Shown here: positions 19,867-29,413 of the stretch, in pieces | Numbering within the stretch: the stretch's first letter is position 1 | Layout: every line of letters starts with the position of its first letter | NCBI GenBank assembly: GCA_001769655.1 | Contig: MEPC01000038.1 | Location: forward strand, 125,761 to 189,760 | DNA length: 64,000 nucleotides | Source of the DNA: Bacteroidetes bacterium RIFCSPLOWO2_12_FULL_37_12 | GTDB lineage: Bacteria > Bacteroidota > Bacteroidia > 2-12-FULL-37-12 | Direction of reading: 5' to 3' | The notes under the pieces: generated by a model | What the model was told of the DNA's origin: nothing | Databases searched by the model: none | What the model saw: the letters and a program-made list of their open reading frames with translations, nothing else | Position numbers and translations under genes: made by a program

Positions 19867-20112
19867 ATGTATTTTATCAGGAGTGTAAAATATATTAAAG
19901 AATATCAATTACTGCTTTCCTTTAACACAGGTGAAAAAAAGTTGGTTGATGTAAAACCTTATTTAGGTGGCGAAATTTTTGCACCTCTGAAAAATTTAAA
20001 ATATTTTAAGAAAGCCACTTTAAATAAAGACATTGATACAGTTGTATGGGATAATGGTGCAGATTTTTCACCGGACTTTTTGTATAAAATAGGAAAAGTG
20101 GTAAAGAAATAG
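19867..20112 (+). CDS. DUF2442-like small protein
   Basis: 81 aa; VKYIKEYQLLLSFNTGEKKLVDVKPYL...VVWDNGADFSPDFLY. Confidence 0.82.
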   Translation: MYFIRSVKYIKEYQLLLSFNTGEKKLVDVKPYLGGEIFAPLKNLKYFKKATLNKDIDTVVWDNGADFSPDFLYKIGKVVKK

Positions 20113-20156
20113 AACGCCATGCGCTCACCTCGCAGATCGCCGTAGCACTCGCTTAA

Positions 20157-21302
20157 CTACCTGGCAATTTTCCGCGTCTCACCATCCGTACTCACAAAGT
20201 CATCCAACGACGGACTATCAATAAATTTAATTTTTTCAAGGCACCTGCTTATGATTTCCGGAATATCCGAAAAGCGGATTTCTCCATTTAAAAATCGCTG
20301 AACAGCAATTTCATTTGCCGCATTTAATACACAGGGAGCATTTCCTCCTTTTTCCAGCGCCTGATATGATAATTTCAGACAGGGAAATGCCACTAAATCC
20401 GGTTTCTCAAAGGTGAGTCCTCCATTATTAAAAAAATCATATCGCGGAAAATTGGATTTTAACCGCTTGGGATATGACAACGCATAGTGTATAGGCAGGC
20501 GCATGTCAGGCAAACCCATCTGGGCTTTTATGGAACCGTCCTGAAATTGTACCATGGAATGAATGATGGATTGGGGATGTATGACCACCTGAATTTTTGA
20601 GGGATGCAGATTAAATAACCAATGGGCTTCAATCACCTCTAACCCCTTGTTCATTAAAGTAGCAGAGTCAATGGTAATCTTTTTTCCCATGTTCCAGTTA
20701 GGATGATTCAGTGCTTGTTCTTTAGTGACACTTAAAAGCTGATGAGATGTTTTCCCTCTGAAAGGACCGCCGCTTGCAGTGAGAATAATTTTTTCTACCG
20801 GATTTTCTTTTTCCCCTACGAGACATTGAAAAATGGCTGAATGTTCTGAATCCACTGGCAGAATGAGTACATTTTTTTTCTTCGCCAATTGTGTCACAAG
20901 CTCGCCGGCAACCACCAGCGTTTCTTTATTGGCAAGCGCAATTTGCTTTTTTGAATTAATAGCCGTTAAAACAGGTTTCAACCCGGCAAAACCTACGATT
21001 GCCGCTATAACCATCTCCACTGGTTTTTCTTTCACAATATCTTCAATGGCGTTTTCACCCGCATGTACTTTAGTGTCACTACCCGACAATTCTTTTTTTA
21101 AAAATTTATATTTTGTTTCATCAGCAATAACGGCATGCTTGGGCTTAAACTCCTTTACCTGGAAAAGCAACATTTCTGCATTGGTGCCGGCAGTTATTGC
21201 GAAAATAGAAAACTTATCCGGATGGTTCCGGATTACTTCCAACGATTGGATACCGATGGAGCCGGTGGAACCGAGAAGGACAATTTGTTTTGGGGGGGGC
21301 AT
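20157..21302 (-). CDS. dxr: 1-deoxy-D-xylulose 5-phosphate reductoisomerase
   Basis: IVLLGSTGSIGIQSLEVIRNHPDKFSI; LALANKETLVVAGELV; PVDSEHSAIFQCL; HPNWNMGKKITIDSATLMNKGLEVIEAHWLF. Confidence 0.97.
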   Translation of the reverse strand: MPPPKQIVLLGSTGSIGIQSLEVIRNHPDKFSIFAITAGTNAEMLLFQVKEFKPKHAVIADETKYKFLKKELSGSDTKVHAGENAIEDIVKEKPVEMVIAAIVGFAGLKPVLTAINSKKQIALANKETLVVAGELVTQLAKKKNVLILPVDSEHSAIFQCLVGEKENPVEKIILTASGGPFRGKTSHQLLSVTKEQALNHPNWNMGKKITIDSATLMNKGLEVIEAHWLFNLHPSKIQVVIHPQSIIHSMVQFQDGSIKAQMGLPDMRLPIHYALSYPKRLKSNFPRYDFFNNGGLTFEKPDLVAFPCLKLSYQALEKGGNAPCVLNAANEIAVQRFLNGEIRFSDIPEIISRCLEKIKFIDSPSLDDFVSTDGETRKIAR

Positions 21303-21572
21303 TTAAGTTGGAGTCGTTAATTCAAAAACAACTCAAGTTTAAAAAAAACATAAAACATTTAACAAAAAATTAAAAATGTTTAAGTATAGACGCATCGCAA
21401 AAAACAATCATAAAAATTTGAATTGTGAACTCCTTTAGTAATTTATTGTTAAGTGTTATATGTTATTCATTATTTTTTTAAAAACTTGTTTGTCTTTGGC
21501 ATAATACCATGTTGATATTAATTTGGAGTTATCGTTTCCAAAAGTAGTAATATTTATTCATAGTATACCCTT

Positions 21573-21613
21573 AACCCCTCTCCACTTTTTTGGAGAGGGG
21601 CTGGGGTGAGGTC
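21573..21613. repeat. Dispersed palindromic element cccctctccacttttttggagaggggctggggtgagg
   Basis: Near-identical copy at 52319-52357. Confidence 0.9.
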
Positions 21614-21627
21614 TTTTAAGTTGACGC

Positions 21628-23121
21628 TTATACCTTCCACCTCCCCATCTTATCCACCACACTTCTGTCATTGCTGAGCCGCGGAGGTTTATTTTGACCT
21701 CCCAATTTCCCTTCTTCCTTCATAAATTCCAGAAACCCGCCTTTGCGAATCAACGTTACCACAAGCGGTTTAAGAATATTCCCTTTGATTAAATCCCGGT
21801 AGTAAATGTTTTTATCAGCCATCGCCTGATTCAAATCCATCGCAAATGAAGAAATGTCAGAAGGGTGTTCTGAAAATTCAACAAACCATTCGTGATAGGG
21901 CAATCCTTCTGCCGGGTTAACCTGCGGTGCCACTGTGAATTCTGTGATTTTTAAATTATGTTTATTAATAGCAAGCTCCATGGCTTTCTCCACTTCCTCC
22001 GCAATCACATGTTCCCCAAAGGCAGAAATGAAATGTTTGATTCTTCCTGTCACTTGAATGCGGGGAGGAGTTTGAGAAATAAATTTTACAGTGTCACCGA
22101 TGGAATATCCCCATAAACCGGCATTAGAATTAATAATCAAGGCATAATTAACTCCGGTTTTGACTTCCTCAATAGTAAGACGGGGAGGATTGGGCTGAAA
22201 AAATTTTTCGGCTGGAATAAATTCGTAAAATATACCTGAATTAACGAGCATCAAAAGTCCTTTTTCAATCTCAGCATCCTGATACGCAATAAAACCCTCT
22301 GAGGCAGGATATAACTCAAGTGTATCCACTTTTCCGCCAAAATATTCTTCAAATTTTTTTCGATACGGTTCAAAGCTGACTCCTCCATAAACAAACAGCG
22401 AAAAATGCGGAAACACTTCTTTGATTTTTTTTCCTGTTTTTCGGATCACTTTTTCAAAATACATCTGCACCCAGGGCGGAATGCCACTAAACAACGTCAT
22501 GCGCCGTGGCAAGGTTTCTTCCACAATAGCATCAATTTTTTGCTCCCAATCCTCTATGCAATTGGTCTTATAGGAAGGCATCTGGTTAGTTCTTAAATAA
22601 GCAGGGACATGGTGATTTACAATTCCTGACAGTCGGCCTGTCAACACAGAACCTGTTTTGTACATTTCGGGACTCCCGCTGAAAAAAATCCATTTGCCTT
22701 TTAAAAAACCGGATTTCCCGGTGCGGTGAATATAATGGAGAATGGCTGAACGGGTTGAATTAATATGATTGGGCATGGAATCCTTTGTGATAGGAATGTA
22801 TTTTACACCGGAAACAGTACCGGAGGTTTTACAGAAATACAGTGGCACTCCGGGCCATAAAACATTTGATTCGCCTTGTTTGATTAGTTCTATATATGGT
22901 TTAAATTCTTCATAGTCGCGAACAGGAACCCGTGCTTTAAAATCCTCGTAGTTTTTTATGAAATTAAAATTATGTTCTTTTCCGAATTTTGTTTTTTTTC
23001 CTTCCCGGATCAGACGGTTAAAAATTTTTTTCTGATAGAACGAAGGATGATTGCTTTGCCGTTCTATTTTGCCGATAGAATAGGTAGCGACTGGACGGCT
23101 GAGGAGGGTTAGAAGTGACAT
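21628..23121 (-). CDS. GH3-family acyl-adenylate/auxin-responsive-like protein
   Basis: FCKTSGTVSGVKYIPITKDSM, GYSIGDTVKFISQTPPRIQVTGRIKHFISAFGEHVIAEEVEKAM. Start set to ATG at 23121; the ORF-track extension to 23208 translates the adjacent tandem repeat. Confidence 0.9.
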   Translation of the reverse strand: MSLLTLLSRPVATYSIGKIERQSNHPSFYQKKIFNRLIREGKKTKFGKEHNFNFIKNYEDFKARVPVRDYEEFKPYIELIKQGESNVLWPGVPLYFCKTSGTVSGVKYIPITKDSMPNHINSTRSAILHYIHRTGKSGFLKGKWIFFSGSPEMYKTGSVLTGRLSGIVNHHVPAYLRTNQMPSYKTNCIEDWEQKIDAIVEETLPRRMTLFSGIPPWVQMYFEKVIRKTGKKIKEVFPHFSLFVYGGVSFEPYRKKFEEYFGGKVDTLELYPASEGFIAYQDAEIEKGLLMLVNSGIFYEFIPAEKFFQPNPPRLTIEEVKTGVNYALIINSNAGLWGYSIGDTVKFISQTPPRIQVTGRIKHFISAFGEHVIAEEVEKAMELAINKHNLKITEFTVAPQVNPAEGLPYHEWFVEFSEHPSDISSFAMDLNQAMADKNIYYRDLIKGNILKPLVVTLIRKGGFLEFMKEEGKLGGQNKPPRLSNDRSVVDKMGRWKV

Positions 23122-23127
23122 TGAAAA

Positions 23128-23183
23128 GGTATAGGGTATAAGGGTATAGGGGTATAAGGGTATAAGGGTATAAGGATATAAGG
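23128..23183. repeat. Octamer/heptamer array (ggtataggg/ggtataag)n directly upstream of the GH3 start codon
   Basis: ggtatagggtataagggtataggggtataagggtataagggtataaggatataaggt. Confidence 0.9.
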
Positions 23184-23241
23184 TGCGAAAGTTGGTTTCA
23201 CACTCCAAAATTCCAACATTCCTTAATAAAACGCAAATAAT

Positions 23242-23340
23242 ATGTCACGCAAAGGCGCAAAGTGCGCAAAGCATTAAGTACGCAGAGAAAAAAAATCAAC
23301 TGATTTTTTTCTTTGCGCTCTCTGCGACTTTGCGTGAGAA
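23242..23340. repeat. Dispersed hairpin element (cgcaaag...cgcagag / ctctgcgactttgcgtg)
   Basis: Inverted arms; second copy at 49360-49443. Confidence 0.88.
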
Positions 23341-23464
23341 TTTTTTTTTTGCTGATATAGTTACTAATTTTCGTTATCAGAATATGTTTTATTTCCTATA
23401 AATTTGCAATAGTTAAAATATTAATAATATCCCAGTCCTATAAAAACAATTCAACTGCAATAGC

Positions 23465-25912
23465 ATGTTACGCCGATTCTTTTTAAATTTTAGATTTCAA
23501 ACCTTCAAGGTTAGCCGGCGCCTCAAATCCTTGCTAAACCTTGAAGGTTCTTTTTTATTTTTCCTTTTTCCTTTTATCTTTTTCCTTTTACCTTTTCACC
23601 CTCCCCCTTCCTACTCTCAAATCCCAAAAGCTGACTCCCTCATCGCCCTTCTTTCCCAGACGATTCACGATACCGATAGAGTACACACACTCAACACTCT
23701 TGCTATGGAATACAAATATAGCAACCCCGACACTTCATATATTATTTTAACGGACGCACTCCGAATAGCAGAAAAACTAAAATGGGATATGGGAAAAGCC
23801 AATACCCTGAGGAATATTGGCTCCCTCTACGCTGAGACCGGTAGGTACAAATCAGCAGAGAAATATTTAGACAGTGCACTTTTAATTTTGCAAGAAATTG
23901 GAACGAATGACATTGCTTGGATTTACGAAGATCTTTCAGTATTATTTGAAAAACAAAAGAAATATAAATTGGCTAATGAAAATTTTAAGCATGCCTCAAA
24001 ATGGAACGACTCGCTCTTCAACGAAGAGAAAAGCAAAGAAATAGGCGGGTTGGAAGCAAGACACGAGTGGCAAATTATGGAGCTGGAAAAAGCAAAGCAG
24101 GAGGCAGTAAGAAAAAGGCAGGAGGCAGTGGCACTCAACAGGAGAAATATGATGCAATATGCAGGAATTGCATTGGTGTTATCCATTCTATTGTTATCTC
24201 TTCTTAACAGTAAACGTATTTTCAATAAGTTGCCTGAAAAAATTTGGCGAATTAAACTCAACAGAAAATCCATTGTCTTGGGTTTGCTCTTTGCCACTAT
24301 ATTCATTGCGTTTGAAACACTTCTTATTTTCTTTGATGCAGAAATTACGACATTCACCCGAAACAAAGTTGTGTATAAAACATTGATGAGTTGTTTGTTT
24401 GCCGGAATGGTTTCGGTTGTGTATTATTTTTCTGAAAAAAGGATGGCTATGACGTTGGGGTTTAATTTTAAACACAAAGAGCACGAAGGAAGCACAAAGA
24501 ACACAAAGTTTTTTATCCTTTTCTTTGTGTTTTTTCTTAGTGCCTTCGTGTCTTCATGGCAAAACAAAACAGATTCGTTGAAGATGGAATTGCAAAAAAA
24601 TTTAGCCGATACCACCAGGATAAAAACACTCAACAATCTTTCATGGGAAGAAAGCAGTAACGATCCATCGCAAGCAATTAAATATGCTAAAAAAGCATTA
24701 GTGCTTGCCATTAAAATAAAAAATGATAAACAAATAGCTAATTCTTTTCATCATATTGCCTGGGATGTTTACATTCAAGGTAATTTTCTTCAATCACTTA
24801 ATTATAACTTCAAAGCCCTTAAAATAAGAAAAAAAATTGATGATAAAATAGGAATTTCTTCTTCATTGGGTAACATTGGTCTTGTTTACTATTATTCAGG
24901 AGACAATCCTAATGCTTTAAAACACTACATGGAAGCATTAGAAATTGACAAAGCATCAGAAAATAAAAATGGAATGGCAAGACATATAAGCAATATCGGC
25001 AATGTTTATTTGGTTCAAGGAAACTTTACACACGCTTTAAAAAATTATTTTGTCGCATTGGAAATTGAAAAAGAGTTGGGTAATAAAGATCATATTGCAA
25101 TAATTACCGGTAATATCGGTAATGTTTATGTTAAAATGGGCGACTTCCCCAAAGCCCTGCGCCATTACTTTGAAGCGTTAGAAATTGCTAAAGCGTTTAA
25201 TAATAAAAATCATATTTCCTATTGGTTTGGGAGCATTGGTTCACTCTATGGAGACATGAGTAGATATAAAGAAGCTGAAGCATATCTCGACAGTGCATTA
25301 CAGTTTGGGAAAATCGCAGGAGATTTATTTAGAGTAATGGAGGTATATAATAACTTTAGTTACCTCTACGAAAATACCGCCCGCTACGAACTCGCCTTAT
25401 ATCACTACAAAAAATACGATGCCACCAAGGACTCATTATTCAACGAGGAGAAAAGCAAAGAGATTGGAAAGTTAGAAACGAGACATCTTATGGATTTAGA
25501 GGAATTTGAGCGCAAGAAAAAATCAGAGCAGGAAACCGCCGCCGCTCTTATTGTTAAAGCAAGAGAAGACAAGATCGGTTATACACTTGTACTCATGGGA
25601 TTTATTGTTGTACTGATAATCAGCATGCTCCTGAGTCGTCTCGCATTACCGTCTGCCGTAATACAAATCGCAACCACTGTGCCTTTTCTGCTGTTATTTG
25701 AAGCAGTTATCGTTTTCACGGACCCCTTCTTAGAGCAATTTGCGGCAAATGCACCTGCATGGAAACTTACCGGTAATTTTATGTTGGGATTATTGCTTTT
25801 TCCGTTGCATGAAAAAGCAGAGGAATTGTTGAAGAAATTATTCAGGAGGAAATTGGAAATTTTTAAACACAAAGACACGAAGACACGAGGTGTCCACAAA
25901 GTTTTTTCTTAG
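23465..25912 (+). CDS. Double-module TPR / coiled-coil / three-TM membrane protein (paralog B)
   Basis: Two modules with SLFNEEKSKEIGGLEARHEWQ and SLFNEEKSKEIGKLETRHLMD; second membrane domain FLLLFEAVIVFTDPFLEQFAANAPAWKLTGNFMLGLLLFPLHEKAEELLKK. Start codon uncertain (overlaps dispersed repeat 23498-23550). Confidence 0.85.
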   Translation: MLRRFFLNFRFQTFKVSRRLKSLLNLEGSFLFFLFPFIFFLLPFHPPPSYSQIPKADSLIALLSQTIHDTDRVHTLNTLAMEYKYSNPDTSYIILTDALRIAEKLKWDMGKANTLRNIGSLYAETGRYKSAEKYLDSALLILQEIGTNDIAWIYEDLSVLFEKQKKYKLANENFKHASKWNDSLFNEEKSKEIGGLEARHEWQIMELEKAKQEAVRKRQEAVALNRRNMMQYAGIALVLSILLLSLLNSKRIFNKLPEKIWRIKLNRKSIVLGLLFATIFIAFETLLIFFDAEITTFTRNKVVYKTLMSCLFAGMVSVVYYFSEKRMAMTLGFNFKHKEHEGSTKNTKFFILFFVFFLSAFVSSWQNKTDSLKMELQKNLADTTRIKTLNNLSWEESSNDPSQAIKYAKKALVLAIKIKNDKQIANSFHHIAWDVYIQGNFLQSLNYNFKALKIRKKIDDKIGISSSLGNIGLVYYYSGDNPNALKHYMEALEIDKASENKNGMARHISNIGNVYLVQGNFTHALKNYFVALEIEKELGNKDHIAIITGNIGNVYVKMGDFPKALRHYFEALEIAKAFNNKNHISYWFGSIGSLYGDMSRYKEAEAYLDSALQFGKIAGDLFRVMEVYNNFSYLYENTARYELALYHYKKYDATKDSLFNEEKSKEIGKLETRHLMDLEEFERKKKSEQETAAALIVKAREDKIGYTLVLMGFIVVLIISMLLSRLALPSAVIQIATTVPFLLLFEAVIVFTDPFLEQFAANAPAWKLTGNFMLGLLLFPLHEKAEELLKKLFRRKLEIFKHKDTKTRGVHKVFS
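23498..23550. repeat. Second copy of the aaaccttcaaggttagccggcgcctcaaatcc element, inside the 5' end of the called ORF
   Basis: Matches 631-683 almost exactly. Confidence 0.9.
24472..24560. repeat. cacaaag/ctttgtg inverted element, inside an ORF (linker of paralog B)
   Basis: aaacacaaagagcacgaaggaagcacaaagaacacaaag ... ctttgtgttttttcttagtgccttcgtgtc; related copy at 25866-25948. Confidence 0.85.
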
Positions 25913-25948
25913 TGTGTTTCTTAGTTTCTTTGTGTCATTGTGTTTAAA
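25866..25948. repeat. cacaaag/ctttgtg inverted element spanning the stop codon of paralog B
   Basis: aaacacaaagacacgaagacacgaggtgtccacaaag ... ctttgtgtcattgtgttt. Confidence 0.85.
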
Positions 25949-25989
25949 TTTTATTTATTTTTTTTGACTTACGCAAGAGGTCTATTACG

Positions 25990-28900
25990 ATGATAAATAA
26001 AACGCTCACGTTTTTATTTTTTACTCCAATGATTTTTTGCAGTTGCCTCGCGCTAACTGCCAATGCAGATACTCTGCAAGATTCCTCCAACAATCCGACA
26101 ACTCAACAATTGAATAATGCTAAAATTGACTCCCTCAAAACCCTCTTATCCACCACCAAAACTGCCTGCCCCGAACCTTGCATCGGAGACACCTCCAAAA
26201 TTAAATTATTAAGACAAATAGGCAATGTATTAAACCAATCTAAAGAATCCCTCCCTTACTTCCAACAAGCACTTGAGCTCAGCCAAAAAATAAAACATTT
26301 AAAATTAGAAGCAGAGTGTTACAATGATATTGGAATTGTTCAGGATAATCTCTCCAACTACCCACTGGCATTGGATAATTACCTAAAAGCATTAAGAATA
26401 AATGAATCACTTGGAATGGAAAACAGTAATGGATACGCAATCAGTTTGAATAATATCGGGGAAGTTTATAGAATATTAAGCGAATATGATCGCGCATTGG
26501 ACTTTTATCAGAGAAGTTTATCAATATATGAATCCCTTGGAATGGAAAACAGCGAAGTTTATGCAAGCAGTTTGAATAATATCGGGAATGTTCATTGGGC
26601 AAAAGGCAAATATGACCTCGCATTGAATTTTTATCAGAGAAGTTTAAGAATATATGAATCCCTTGGAATGGAAAACACCAAAGAGAATGCAAACAGTTTG
26701 AATAATATCGGGGTTGTACATTATTATCAAAATAAAAAAGACAGTGCACTTTATTATTTTATCCTTGCATTGAAAATAGATGAAGAAATGGGTAATAAAT
26801 CAGGGGTTGCAGCAAGTATGGGTAACATTGGTGAATTATTTAGTGAGTTGGGGAAATATGATAAAGCCCTTGAATATTTATTAAAGGGATTAGATATTTC
26901 AAAAGAGATTGGAGATAAATATACGGTAATGGCTACTACTGCAAACCTTGCCGAAACCTACGCTCAATTAGACAACCACAAAGCCGCCTACCAATACCAT
27001 CAGGAATTTTCTACATACAAGGATTCTATATTTAATGAAGAAAAAAGCAAGGAAATAGGGGCGTTGGAAACCCGCTACGAGTTAGATAAGCAAAAAGAAA
27101 TCAGCGAGCGAGAAGCAAAACAAGCACGAGTGCTTGCAGAGGAGTCAGCGTTCAGGAGCAGGATGATATCGTTTTCGTGGAGTTTTCTGGGCATCATTGC
27201 TTTTATTTTTATCGTTATATTTTTAGTGAGAAAGAAGTTTCCGGTAGTATGGGCGGCACGACTGCTTTTCTTTGCGTTCATGATGTTGTTAGAACTAACC
27301 CTGCTCATCCTTGAACCGCAAATTCTAAAATTGGCACAAGAGAAAATCCTTGCACTATTTGCACTCAACTGCGTTGTAGCAGGCATTTTTTTTCCTGCAC
27401 ATAAGTGGTTGGAGAAGCGGGTGAGCAGATACCTTGCGAAGTTTGGGGGTAGTGGCAGTGGCAGTGGCAGTGGCAGTGGGCAGTCGCCAACGAGCAATGA
27501 GCAGTCGGCAACATCAAACATCCAACATCCAACATCTAATACTTTGGGCTCATTTATCATCTACTTGCTTCTTTCTTGTACCGCATTACCCTTCTTATCC
27601 TCCTTCGTTAGTGACACACAAACGAACACCGACTCTCCGCAAGATTCCTCCAACAATATAACAATTCAACAAGTTAACAATGCTAAAATAGATTCACTAA
27701 AAACCATATTATCTGCCACTAACGAAGACACCACCAAAATTAAATTATTAAGAGAAATAGGCGATGTATTAAACGATTCAAAAGAATCTCTCCCCTACTT
27801 CCAACAAGCTCTTGATCTCAGCCAAAAAATAAAATATTCAAAATTAGAAGCATTTTGTTACAATGATATTGGAAGGGTTCAGAAAAATCTCTCCAACTAC
27901 CCGCAGGCATTGGCTCATTACCTTAAATCATTAAGAATATATGATTCCCTTGGAATGGAAAACACCAAAGGTTATGCAATCAATTTGAATAATATCGGGA
28001 ATGTTTATGACTTGATAAGCGAATATGATCGTGCATTGGACTTTTATCAGAGAAGTTTATCAATAAAGGAATCCCTTGGAATGGAAAACAGTAAAGGATA
28101 TGCAATGAGTTTGAATAATATCGGAAATATTTATAATACTAAAGGTGAATATGACCGTGCATTGGATTTTTATCTGAGAAGTTTAAGAATAAAGGAATCC
28201 ATTGGGATGGGAAACAGCGTAGATTATGCAACGAGTTTGAATAATATCGGAATTGTCTATTATTATCAAAACAAAAAAGACAGTGTGCTGTATTATTTTA
28301 TCCGGTCACTGAAAATAAAAGAAGAAATTGGTAATAAAGCAGGAGTTGCAACAAGTATGAATAACATTGGTGAATTATTCAGTGAGATGGGGAATTATGA
28401 TAACGCCCTTGATTATTTATTAAAGGGATTAGATGTTTCAAAAGAGATAGGAGATAAATATACGGTAATGCTCACCTCTGAAAATCTTGCCAAAACCTAC
28501 GCTCAATTAAACAACCACAAAGCCGCTTACCAATACCATCAGGAATTTTCCAATTACAAGGATTCCATATTCAATGAAGAAAAAAGCAAGGAAATTGGGG
28601 GTTTGGAAGAAAAGTACGAGTGGGAAAAGCAGGAACGGCAACGAAAATACCAGGAAGAGGACTTGGCAAAAATAGCAGAAGAAAAAAAACAAAGAAACGA
28701 TATGCTCACTGTGTCCGGAGCGTTTATTGTGATTGTGATATTAATAGTTGGCTTGCTACTCTATGCGGTTAATCTTCCCTTATCCATCCATTTTATAGAG
28801 GGCTTGGTATTCGTGGCGTTCATGATGTTTTTTGAATTAACACTGGTTTTTTTAAATCCATATATAGATATGTTGGCAGATGGCAAGCCAATCATAAACC

Positions 28901-29016
28901 TGCTCGCCAACTCTGTCATAGCCGCGTGTCTTGCACCTTTGCATGAAATATTGGAGGGGCAGATGAAGAGGAAGATTTTGAGGGATAAGAGGAGGAGGAT
29001 ACACATAACACATTAA
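25990..29016 (+). CDS. Double-module TPR (42-aa units) / coiled-coil / three-TM membrane protein (paralog C)
   Basis: Repeated ESLGMENS.GYA.SLNNIGNVY...YDRALDFYQRSLSI; SIFNEEKSKEIG twice; two membrane domains (FFAFMMLLELTLLILEPQILKL; VFVAFMMFFELTLVFLNPYIDML). Confidence 0.87.
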   Translation: MINKTLTFLFFTPMIFCSCLALTANADTLQDSSNNPTTQQLNNAKIDSLKTLLSTTKTACPEPCIGDTSKIKLLRQIGNVLNQSKESLPYFQQALELSQKIKHLKLEAECYNDIGIVQDNLSNYPLALDNYLKALRINESLGMENSNGYAISLNNIGEVYRILSEYDRALDFYQRSLSIYESLGMENSEVYASSLNNIGNVHWAKGKYDLALNFYQRSLRIYESLGMENTKENANSLNNIGVVHYYQNKKDSALYYFILALKIDEEMGNKSGVAASMGNIGELFSELGKYDKALEYLLKGLDISKEIGDKYTVMATTANLAETYAQLDNHKAAYQYHQEFSTYKDSIFNEEKSKEIGALETRYELDKQKEISEREAKQARVLAEESAFRSRMISFSWSFLGIIAFIFIVIFLVRKKFPVVWAARLLFFAFMMLLELTLLILEPQILKLAQEKILALFALNCVVAGIFFPAHKWLEKRVSRYLAKFGGSGSGSGSGSGQSPTSNEQSATSNIQHPTSNTLGSFIIYLLLSCTALPFLSSFVSDTQTNTDSPQDSSNNITIQQVNNAKIDSLKTILSATNEDTTKIKLLREIGDVLNDSKESLPYFQQALDLSQKIKYSKLEAFCYNDIGRVQKNLSNYPQALAHYLKSLRIYDSLGMENTKGYAINLNNIGNVYDLISEYDRALDFYQRSLSIKESLGMENSKGYAMSLNNIGNIYNTKGEYDRALDFYLRSLRIKESIGMGNSVDYATSLNNIGIVYYYQNKKDSVLYYFIRSLKIKEEIGNKAGVATSMNNIGELFSEMGNYDNALDYLLKGLDVSKEIGDKYTVMLTSENLAKTYAQLNNHKAAYQYHQEFSNYKDSIFNEEKSKEIGGLEEKYEWEKQERQRKYQEEDLAKIAEEKKQRNDMLTVSGAFIVIVILIVGLLLYAVNLPLSIHFIEGLVFVAFMMFFELTLVFLNPYIDMLADGKPIINLLANSVIAACLAPLHEILEGQMKRKILRDKRRRIHITH

Positions 29017-29037
29017 ACATTGAATAAAAAATTAACC

Positions 29038-29130
29038 GAGTTCCATAGGAACGATACATTTTGTAACAACTGCCTTCAGTCCGTTGTGGTAACGCTGACT
29101 TCAAACAATTGAGTTCCGTAGGAACGATAC
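29038..29130. repeat. Dispersed palindromic element (gagttccNtaggaacgata ... cagtccgttgtggtaacg)
   Basis: Reverse-orientation relative of 14279-14499. Confidence 0.88.
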
Positions 29131-29413
29131 ATATATGTTAATGTTTGATATGAATCGTGCCGGAGTTTACCCTGACGAAGGAAGGGGCACTTTTTGACTA
29201 TACCGTGTACACGCTGATGGATGGACTAAAGTCCATCCATACAAAATAAATCGTGCCTACGGCACTTGCATATTAAGTACCTTAAACCCGATGGGAAAAT
29301 TACGAATCCCTTGAGTTGACTTCTATGGTGGCTGGAACGAGGTCGGTTTGTTTTTTTTTCAATTCGTGTAATTCGTGGCTATACTTTTATTACAATGAAC
29401 TGTAACCATTTTC

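Noticed and set aside
20833-21306. ORF 20833-21306 (+), 157 aa
   Set aside because: Antisense to the conserved N-terminal half of dxr.
23242-23340. Possible small RNA or riboswitch
   Set aside because: The hairpin recurs as a dispersed repeat (49360-49443) and shows no conserved aptamer-like feature I can identify; kept as a repeat only.
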